This document shows, one piece after another, positions 57,769 through 64,000 of a stretch of DNA of 64,000 nucleotides; positions within the stretch are counted from its first letter, which is position 1; the number at the start of each line of letters is the position of its first letter. The position numbers and the translations under genes are program-made. The stretch is from Stutzerimonas stutzeri (GTDB lineage: Bacteria; Pseudomonadota; Gammaproteobacteria; Pseudomonadales; Pseudomonadaceae). The DNA lies in NCBI RefSeq assembly GCF_002890895.1, contig NZ_POUL01000003.1, forward strand, positions 310,001 through 374,000. Direction: 5' to 3'. The notes under the pieces were generated by a model. That model searched no databases, was not told the DNA's origin, and was given only the letters and a program-made list of their open reading frames with translations.

Positions 57769-57926
57769 ATCAGGCGGTGCTCTGTAACCCTTTAAATTGA
57801 GTCACGGCGCTACGTCTCCGCATAGTGGAGTCACTATTGGCTGTATATCCATACAGATAAATCTTGCTTCAGGCATTACCGCTGCGCATGCTGTGCGTTA
57901 TCGACGATTGACCTAGTGACGACCCG

Positions 57927-59882
57927 ATGCGGCTGTTTCTCTGCGAAAAACCCTCCCAGGCCAAGGACATTGCCCAGGTGCTTGGTGCCACTCGGCGTGG
58001 CGATGGCTGCTGGGTGGGCGCGGGCGTTACCGTCACTTGGTGCATCGGCCACTTGCTGGAAACCGCGCCGCCAGACAGCTACGACGCGCGGTACAAACGC
58101 TGGGTGCTGGCGGATCTGCCCATCGTGCCGGAGCGCTGGAAAATGCAGGTCAAGCCCAAGACCGCGAGCCAGTACAAGGCGGTCAAGCGGTTGCTGGGAG
58201 AGGCGCGAGAACTGGTCATTGCCACTGATGCCGACCGCGAAGGCGAAATGATCGCGCGGGAGCTGGTCGAGCATTGCCGGTATCGCGGGCCGATTCAGCG
58301 GCTGTGGCTGTCGGCACTGGACGATGCCTCAATTCGCAAGGCACTCGGCGCACTGCGTGCGGGCGCGGACACCTTCAATCTGTATCAGTCGGCCCTGGGC
58401 CGTTCACGGGCGGACTGGCTGATCGGCATGAACATGAGCCGGTTGTTCACCTTGCTCGGACAGCAGTCCGGCTATCAGGGTGTGCTGCCGGTGGGCCGCG
58501 TGCAGACACCAACGCTGCGGCTGGTGGTCGATCGCGATCGCAGCATTGCCGGCTTCGTGCCGCTGCCGTTCTGGGCCATCGAGGCGCAGCTGCTGGGTGA
58601 TGGCGCGCCGTTCACCGCGCAATGGCGAGCAGCGGACGATCGTTGTGATGATCAGGGCCGCTGCCTTGACCAGAACCTTGCGCAGCAGGCTGCAGAGGCC
58701 ATGCGTCAGGCGGGGGAAGCGAGACTGCAGAAGCTCAAGACCGAGCGCATGCGAGAAGCAGCACCACTGCCGTTCGATCTCGGAACGCTGCAGGAAATTT
58801 GTTCGAAAAAGCTCGGGCTGGGCGCTCAGGAGACCCTTGATATCGCCCAGTCACTTTACGAAACCTACAAGCTGATCACCTACCCGCGCAGCGATTGCGG
58901 CTATCTGCCGTTGAGCCAGCACAGCGAGGCGCCCGCGATTCTTGCAGCGCTGGCCGGGGCTGACTCGACACTGGCCGCGCTCAAGCCGCATCTGGATCCG
59001 CGGCGCAAGTCGCGCGCCTGGAATGACGCCAAGGTAGGCGCGCACCACGGCATCATCCCTACCGCCGCGGCGCGCTCGCTGGAGCGGCTGACGGGCAAGG
59101 CGCGTGCGGTTTACACGCTGATTCGCGCTCGTTACCTGGCGCAGTTTCTGCCGAGCCACGAGTACGATCGCACCCAGGCAGACTTCGATTGCGCCGGTGA
59201 GGCGCTGCGAGCGATGGGCAAGCAAGTTGTCGAACCGGGTTGGAAACGCGCCTTGCCTGAAGCGCTTGCGGCCAGCCGTGGGCGATCCGCTGATGCGGCG
59301 AATGCGTCGGCGCAAAGCTTGCCGGTGTTACAACAGGGGCAGGTGTATCCGGTGGCCGATATCGTGCTCAAGGACCTCTGGACCCAGCCGCCCAAACCCT
59401 TCACCGAAGGCGACTTGATCAAGGCCATGAAGAGCGTCGCCAAGCTGGTGGATGACCCCAAGTTGAAACAGAAGCTCAAGGACACCACTGGCATCGGCAC
59501 CGAAGCGACCCGCGCGGGGATCATCCAGGGCCTGCTCGACCGTGGCTACCTGACCAAACAGGGCAAGGCGTTGGCCGCAACCCCGGCAGCCTTCAGCCTG
59601 ATCGACGCCGTTCCGCGCGCCATCGCCGACCCCGGCACCACTGCGATCTGGGAACAGGCCCTGGACATGGTGCAGAGCGGTGAGATGAGCCTGGAAGAGT
59701 TCGTCAGCAAGCAATCGGCGTGGATGAGCAAGCAGGTGGAGCGGTGCAAGGGCGTTCGCTTGAATATCACTGGCCCGGCCACGCCTGGCGGTCGCGGCGC
59801 GCCCTGGAAAAAGCGCAAGGGTGCTGGACGCAAAACGGCGCCGCGCAAGGGCCGGGCGGCCAGATCACCGAGCCCGGCGTGA
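57927..59882 (+). CDS. topB: DNA topoisomerase III
   Basis: 651 residues. N-terminal TOPRIM (MRLFLCEKPSQAKDIAQVLG, ATDADREGEMIARELVEH with the DxD-type acidic residues), then the type IA core with GRVQTPTLRLVVDRD and the active-site Tyr in LITYPRSD. The C-terminus is basic (KKRKGAGRKTAPRKGRAARS). It relaxes and decatenates DNA, and matches TopB rather than TopA in length and the absence of Cys zinc fingers. Confidence 0.96.
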   Translation: MRLFLCEKPSQAKDIAQVLGATRRGDGCWVGAGVTVTWCIGHLLETAPPDSYDARYKRWVLADLPIVPERWKMQVKPKTASQYKAVKRLLGEARELVIATDADREGEMIARELVEHCRYRGPIQRLWLSALDDASIRKALGALRAGADTFNLYQSALGRSRADWLIGMNMSRLFTLLGQQSGYQGVLPVGRVQTPTLRLVVDRDRSIAGFVPLPFWAIEAQLLGDGAPFTAQWRAADDRCDDQGRCLDQNLAQQAAEAMRQAGEARLQKLKTERMREAAPLPFDLGTLQEICSKKLGLGAQETLDIAQSLYETYKLITYPRSDCGYLPLSQHSEAPAILAALAGADSTLAALKPHLDPRRKSRAWNDAKVGAHHGIIPTAAARSLERLTGKARAVYTLIRARYLAQFLPSHEYDRTQADFDCAGEALRAMGKQVVEPGWKRALPEALAASRGRSADAANASAQSLPVLQQGQVYPVADIVLKDLWTQPPKPFTEGDLIKAMKSVAKLVDDPKLKQKLKDTTGIGTEATRAGIIQGLLDRGYLTKQGKALAATPAAFSLIDAVPRAIADPGTTAIWEQALDMVQSGEMSLEEFVSKQSAWMSKQVERCKGVRLNITGPATPGGRGAPWKKRKGAGRKTAPRKGRAARSPSPA

Positions 59883-59889
59883 GGCTCTA

Positions 59890-60204
59890 TTAGGTCCCGG
59901 TGAGAGACTGCAGCAGGTAATAACAGCCGCTACCCAGCACGGCCGTTATGATCAGGCCCAGCCGTGTTGCCACGGCGATGCCCGCGACCAGTGCCAACGC
60001 AACCCCGGCAGCCAATGGCGCCTTGGTGGCCTCGCTGTAGAGGATGTACACGGCAAAGTTGATGAACACGGCGGTTGGTAGTACGCGTTCGAGCAGCCGC
60101 TGGGTTGTGTCGGTCAGGTCGATGCTGACGAATACCGGCAGGATGCGTACCAGGCAGCTAGTGGCGAATAGGGCCGCGATAGCCAGCAGTACGGAAGTCG
60201 TCAT
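59890..60204 (-). CDS. azlD: Branched-chain amino-acid exporter subunit AzlD
   Basis: 104 residues with about four hydrophobic helices; FATSCLVRILPVFV, LPTAVFINFAVYIL fit AzlD. Its ATG overlaps the azlC stop by 4 bp. With AzlC it forms the LIV-E exporter family. Confidence 0.88.
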   Translation of the reverse strand: MTTSVLLAIAALFATSCLVRILPVFVSIDLTDTTQRLLERVLPTAVFINFAVYILYSEATKAPLAAGVALALVAGIAVATRLGLIITAVLGSGCYYLLQSLTGT

Positions 60205-60896
60205 GCACGCACCTTCGAAAGCACAAAAGTGGCGAGCAGCACGCTGGGTATCCAGAAATACAGCGGGCCTAGTAGCAGGATCAGTAGCACGGCGAGTGCT
60301 GCACAGAGCACCACTGCCAACAACAGGCGCGCTTTGCCTGCATCAAACTGTGGCAGCCGAGCACGCAACTGACAGATCGAGAGATACATCAACACCACGC
60401 TTGCTGGAAACCCGAGGTTCAGGTCGGCATCGAGCCAGGCCGAAGGAATCAGGCGACCCATCAAGGCGCCCGCCACTCCGGCGATCACCCAGGTCAGGAA
60501 AAGGCTGCCGCGGATCATCGCCAGCTGAGCCCAGGAGTCCGTTTCGCGCTCGCTGGCATAAGCCTCGTCGCCGAGCATGTGGGCCAGCAGTGCGCGTGGT
60601 GCCCGGCTCCTGGGCAAGCGCGCTGCCGAAACGTAGGCAATGGGCAGATAGCGACTGTTGATCGAGGCGGTGAGCAGTAACATCGTGAGGAACCCGGCGC
60701 CGGAATCGGCCAGCGGCAAAACGGCAAACTGTCCGCTTCCGGTAAAACCCAGCAGGCCAATCAGCGCGACTTCGAGCGGGCTCCAGTCGGAGCGGCCGGC
60801 CAACACGCCGAACAACAGGCTGACCGGGATGATTGCCAGCGCAGCGGGCGCGACCCGGCGCAAGGCGTCGAAGGGGCGGTATGCGGTGGCTTCCAT
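60201..60896 (-). CDS. azlC: Branched-chain amino-acid exporter subunit AzlC
   Basis: 231 residues, inner membrane, multiple helices. Conserved IIPVSLLFGVLAG, GLLGFTGSGQFAVLPLAD and the SINSRYLPIAYVSAARLP segment mark AzlC. An AAAAGGA ribosome site precedes the ATG. Pairs with azlD. Confidence 0.9.
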   Translation of the reverse strand: MEATAYRPFDALRRVAPAALAIIPVSLLFGVLAGRSDWSPLEVALIGLLGFTGSGQFAVLPLADSGAGFLTMLLLTASINSRYLPIAYVSAARLPRSRAPRALLAHMLGDEAYASERETDSWAQLAMIRGSLFLTWVIAGVAGALMGRLIPSAWLDADLNLGFPASVVLMYLSICQLRARLPQFDAGKARLLLAVVLCAALAVLLILLLGPLYFWIPSVLLATFVLSKVRA

Positions 60897-61082
60897 CTAT
60901 TACTATCCTTTTGCTCGCGCCATGGTGCGCTTATCGCACCGAGCCAAGCAGTCTAAACCGGCGCTCTTTCTGTCGTCTCGCGTGACAGTGTTCATCAACA
61001 TTTTTCGATTTGACTGCTATCGGCTCAGCAGGCCCAACTGTTCGCGATTAGAATGCGCGCGCCTTTTTCGAGACGACCGATC

Positions 61083-62027
61083 ATGCAGCCCGACGCCCTC
61101 GCTACCCTGCAGCACCACCTCACCCAAGCCCTGACCCAGGTGCCCGACGAAACCCGACGGATATTTCACGGGCGAGGGCGCTGCTGGGCCGGGCTTGAGC
61201 ACGTCACGGCGGACTGGCTGCAAGGGGTGGTATTGATCTCGCTGTTCCGCGAGCCGGCCGCATCGGAATTGGATGCACTGGTCGAGATGCTTTCTGTCCT
61301 GACGAGAGGACCAGCCTGGAAGGCGAGCGGGGCGCATACGCTTTTGCTGCAACACCGCTATCTGCCGGATAGCCACATGCAGCAGCTGCTGGGCGAGCCT
61401 ATCGAGGAATGGCTGATCAGCGAGAACGGCCTGCGCTACAAGCTTGACCTGGGCATCAAGCAAAACAACGGGCTGTTTCTCGACATGCGTTACGGCAGGC
61501 GCTGGGTTCAGCAGCAGGCCGCCGGCAAGCGCGTGCTCAATCTTTTCGCCTACACCTGCGGCTTTTCCGTCGCTGCGATCGCGGGTGGCGCTGAGCATGT
61601 GGTCAACCTCGACATGGCACGCGCCGCGTTGAGTCGGGGTCGGGACAACCATCGGCTCAACGAACATGACCTGAGCCGGGTCAGTTTCCTCGGCCATGAG
61701 CTGTTCAAATCCTGGGGCAAGGTGAAAAAGACCGGTCCCTACGATCTGGTCATCATCGACCCGCCGTCTTTCCAGAAGGGCAGCTTTGCGCTGAGCCGCG
61801 ATTATCAGAAGATCCTCCGGCGGTTGCCCGAGTTGCTTACCGAGAACGGGACGGTGCTGGCCTGTATAAATGACCCGGATACGGGGCCGGACTTTCTTGT
61901 CCAGGGCATGGCGACCGAAGCGCCGGAACTGGTGTTTCAGGAGCGCCTGGAAAACCCGCCGGAGTTCCCCGACATCAGCTCCGACAGTGGTCTCAAGGCA
62001 TTGGTTTTCACCCGTCGCTCGACATAG
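61083..62027 (+). CDS. SAM-dependent methyltransferase (RlmK-like family)
   Basis: 314 residues from the ATG at 61083; the open frame begins at 61053. LDLGIKQNNGLFLDMRYGRRWV followed by RVLNLFAYTCGFSVAAIAGGA (SAM motif I), NLDMARAALSRGRDNH, and DLVIIDPPSFQKGSFAL (NPPY-type DPPS) are typical of the rRNA m5C/m7G methyltransferase-like family (PF10672). Target unknown. Confidence 0.85.
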   Translation: MQPDALATLQHHLTQALTQVPDETRRIFHGRGRCWAGLEHVTADWLQGVVLISLFREPAASELDALVEMLSVLTRGPAWKASGAHTLLLQHRYLPDSHMQQLLGEPIEEWLISENGLRYKLDLGIKQNNGLFLDMRYGRRWVQQQAAGKRVLNLFAYTCGFSVAAIAGGAEHVVNLDMARAALSRGRDNHRLNEHDLSRVSFLGHELFKSWGKVKKTGPYDLVIIDPPSFQKGSFALSRDYQKILRRLPELLTENGTVLACINDPDTGPDFLVQGMATEAPELVFQERLENPPEFPDISSDSGLKALVFTRRST

Positions 62028-62148
62028 AAGCAGCGATCCGAGTCTAGGGCTGAAGCAACGCCAACAGACAGGACCTGGCGCTGGCATATGGTTTGGCGAA
62101 TAGCTCCGATGGCGCATATAGCCGGATTAGTCGATGTGGGATGGAAGC

Positions 62149-62177
62149 GAAACTGCCGGCACACGGCCGGCAGTTTT
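62149..62177. terminator. Bidirectional terminator between methyltransferase and csgA
   Basis: AAACTGCCGGC and GCCGGCAGTTT form an 11-bp perfect stem with a 5-nt loop; T tracts on both sides. Serves both convergent genes. Confidence 0.8.
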
Positions 62178-62190
62178 GGCTGCTGCGACG

Positions 62191-63465
62191 TCAGTGTTGG
62201 CTAACAATCGCCATGTTGTTGAGACCTGCCTGGCTGATCAACGCGGTGTTGCCGATACCGCTCTGCATGACGTCTGCGGTGTGGTTGCTGCCGCTCTGCA
62301 TGATCGTAGCTGTGTGGCTCTGGCCGTTCTGAACCAGGTCTGCCTCGTTGAACAAACCGTTCTGGCTGACGCTGGCCACGTTGAGGTCGCCGTCCTGGTC
62401 GATGTCGACGTTGTTATTGACACCCGTGCTAGAGCCGGTGATGCGGTTGCTGTCACCGTCCTGATGCGCCGCCAGGATGTTGCCGACGTCCGACTGGGAG
62501 AAGTTCAGCTCGTTGTATTTGCCCTGCTGCTCGACTTCGGCTTGATTGTAGCCGCCGCGCTGGTCGACCTTGGCGATCTGTCCGCGTCCGTCCTGGTCGA
62601 TCACGGCTGCGTTATCGAGGCCTGTCTGGTTGGCGGTAGCCGTGTTGCCATTGCCGCGCTGATCCAGGGTTGCCTTGTTCAGGTTGCCCTGCTGATACAC
62701 GAAGCCGTTCTGATTGCTGCCGCGTTGGTCTACGTTGACTGTGTTGTATTTGCCGCTCGAGTAGGCGTAGGCCTCTTGGTTGCGTCCGGCTTGATACACA
62801 TCGGCGTTGTTAGCCGTGCCAATTTGCTCAACTTCGGCTACCGAGCCACTGCTCCAGGTCTGCACCACCTCAGCCATGTTCCGATCGCCCAGCTGATCGA
62901 CCAAGGCGCGATCACCGGAGCTTAAAGTCTGGCTCAGGGTAGCCTCGTTGAGGTTGCCGTCCTGATACAGCGAACTCTTGCTGCCGTTGACTGCGGACTG
63001 GTAGCTGGTCGCTGAGTTGTCAGTGCCGTCCTGCTTGGTGAACGCTTCGGCGCCATAGCTAACGCCCTGCTCAGTCTTGGCAGTGTTGCCCTGGCCGCGC
63101 TGGCGCTGTTCAGCGCTGCTGCCCAAGGTGCCGCTCTGGCTGACGCTGGCTTGATTCGCGTGTCCGTACTGCCACTGCACGGAGCGGCTGTTGAAGGCCA
63201 GGGTCTGGTTGACGTCTGCCTCATTAAAATTGGCGGTCTGGGTCTGCAGCGCGGAGGAGGACGAAGAGCCGGTCTGCTCGACCATTGCGTCGTTGCCCCA
63301 GCCGCTCTGCACCTGTTTGGCCATGTTGGAACTGCCGAAGCTTTGGGCTACCTCGGCAACATTGTTTACACCGTTCTGGCGCTGTTCGGACGTGTGATCG
63401 GCGGCCATAGCCTGAGCGGCGGCAACGGTCAGCAGGGCAGCTACAAGGGGTTTGATCTTGAACAT
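62191..63465 (-). CDS. csgA: Major curlin CsgA, long form
   Basis: 424 residues. A signal peptide (about 1-22, AMA) is followed by roughly 18 curlin-type repeats of ~22 residues with the Q-x-G-x-x-N-x-A-x-x-x-Q pattern. E. coli CsgA is ~150 residues with five repeats, so this is far longer. It lies downstream of csgB in the same operon and ends in a terminator. It should form extracellular amyloid fibres. Confidence 0.9.
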   Translation of the reverse strand: MFKIKPLVAALLTVAAAQAMAADHTSEQRQNGVNNVAEVAQSFGSSNMAKQVQSGWGNDAMVEQTGSSSSSALQTQTANFNEADVNQTLAFNSRSVQWQYGHANQASVSQSGTLGSSAEQRQRGQGNTAKTEQGVSYGAEAFTKQDGTDNSATSYQSAVNGSKSSLYQDGNLNEATLSQTLSSGDRALVDQLGDRNMAEVVQTWSSGSVAEVEQIGTANNADVYQAGRNQEAYAYSSGKYNTVNVDQRGSNQNGFVYQQGNLNKATLDQRGNGNTATANQTGLDNAAVIDQDGRGQIAKVDQRGGYNQAEVEQQGKYNELNFSQSDVGNILAAHQDGDSNRITGSSTGVNNNVDIDQDGDLNVASVSQNGLFNEADLVQNGQSHTATIMQSGSNHTADVMQSGIGNTALISQAGLNNMAIVSQH

Positions 63466-63516
63466 TGTTGTATCTCCATGGAATGTTTTCAGCGGTACTT
63501 CCTGGTGGTGCTTTTT

Positions 63517-63993
63517 TCAGCGGTACTGGCGGACCAGCACGCTCAGACCCTGGCCATGCTGCGTAACACTGCTGCTATGCCCAGTGCCGGTCTGTTCGAT
63601 CAACGCGTTGTTGTATGCGCCGTACTGTTCGATGCGGGCCTCGTTGTAGCTGCCCGTTTGAACAATCAATCCGAGGTTGTGACTGCCTTGCTGCTCGATG
63701 GATGCATCGAGCGCATAGCCGCTCTGGAGGATGAAGGCTTCCAGTGCGTTGCCAGTCTGTGTGATGTCCCCGTTCAGGCTTTCGCCAGCCTGAGCGACGA
63801 GCGCCAGGTTGCGGGCGGGGATACCGGTTTTGGTTTGTGTCAGTGCGATCACTGGAGATCGGCTGGCGGCGATTTCGTCAGGCGCTAGGTCGGCCGAGGT
63901 CGAGAGATTGGATGCCTGGAGGGCAGAGCAGTTAAACGCTGTCAGCATCAGCGGCAGCAGCGCTTTGCGAGCAATCCTTTGCGCGTCGAACAT
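63517..63993 (-). CDS. csgB: Minor curlin / nucleator CsgB
   Basis: 158 residues. Signal-like N-terminus, then four or five curlin repeats (QAGESLNGDITQ, QQGSHNLGLIVQ, QYGAYNNALIEQ) and a C-terminal VRQYR, the basic end typical of CsgB. It would seed CsgA polymerisation. csgE/F/G and csgD are probably to the right, outside the window. Confidence 0.88.
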   Translation of the reverse strand: MFDAQRIARKALLPLMLTAFNCSALQASNLSTSADLAPDEIAASRSPVIALTQTKTGIPARNLALVAQAGESLNGDITQTGNALEAFILQSGYALDASIEQQGSHNLGLIVQTGSYNEARIEQYGAYNNALIEQTGTGHSSSVTQHGQGLSVLVRQYR

Positions 63994-64000
63994 CAGTCAT

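Noticed and set aside
61017..62117. 366-codon minus-strand frame across the methyltransferase
   Set aside because: Antisense to a motif-rich SAM methyltransferase; no features of its own.

Overview
This is a high-GC gammaproteobacterial chromosome segment of the Pseudomonas type, probably the stutzeri/Stutzerimonas group. That assignment rests on gene content and order: metG-apbC, dcd, argP/argO, the esterase autotransporter estA, pncB, flavohaemoglobin next to a PpyR-like protein, the gcl-hyi-glxR-ttuD-pykF operon, and csgBA curli genes. It also rests on two classes of Pseudomonas-type REP sequence. No species call is possible from this window alone.

Positions 1 to about 9430 form an accessory (defence-type) island. 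From right to left on the minus strand it carries a C5-cytosine DNA methyltransferase, a GHKL/MORC-like ATPase and a Z1-domain ATPase that runs off the left edge; the three reading frames overlap like one operon. Next is an AT-rich two-gene cassette: a protein with a degenerate DGQHR-type motif followed directly by a protein with a HEPN-type RxxxxH motif. A 54-bp palindromic repeat sits on each side of this cassette. A repeat-containing 509-residue protein and a short MITE-like element follow. The island ends inside umuC, which has lost its first ~100 codons.

The rest is ordinary chromosome. 10.4-16.2 kb: tRNA-Gly(CCC), rsuA, metG, apbC, a cold-shock gene and dcd. 16.5-25.6 kb: sodB, argO/argP, a coiled-coil membrane protein, estA, a diguanylate cyclase, pncB and a 59-residue zinc-ribbon gene. 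25.8-29.1 kb: a KGG-repeat stress protein, a ppyR-like gene, hmp and a urea transporter. 29.1-37.1 kb: the glyoxylate-to-pyruvate operon with its divergent LysR regulator. 37.2-46.4 kb: xthA, DUF2946 and PepSY membrane genes, two tandem GAF-EAL genes, then a transthyretin-like hydrolase and a GlcG-like gene divergent from a two-component system, with an HprR-like palindrome in the shared promoter region. 46.5-53.1 kb: a DUF2383 protein, an AraC regulator, an SGNH-type esterase and a KaiC-like ATPase/hybrid kinase operon. 53.5-64 kb: a UbiB-like kinase, an SDR, a 7TMR-DISM diguanylate cyclase, topB, azlCD, a methyltransferase, and csgB-csgA.

Recurring themes are c-di-GMP turnover (two GGDEF and two EAL proteins), two-component signalling, and extracellular amyloid. 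The best candidates for something undescribed are the DGQHR-like/HEPN pair, the methyltransferase-MORC-Z1 operon with its unassigned N-terminal domain, and the KaiC-like/hybrid-kinase pair.
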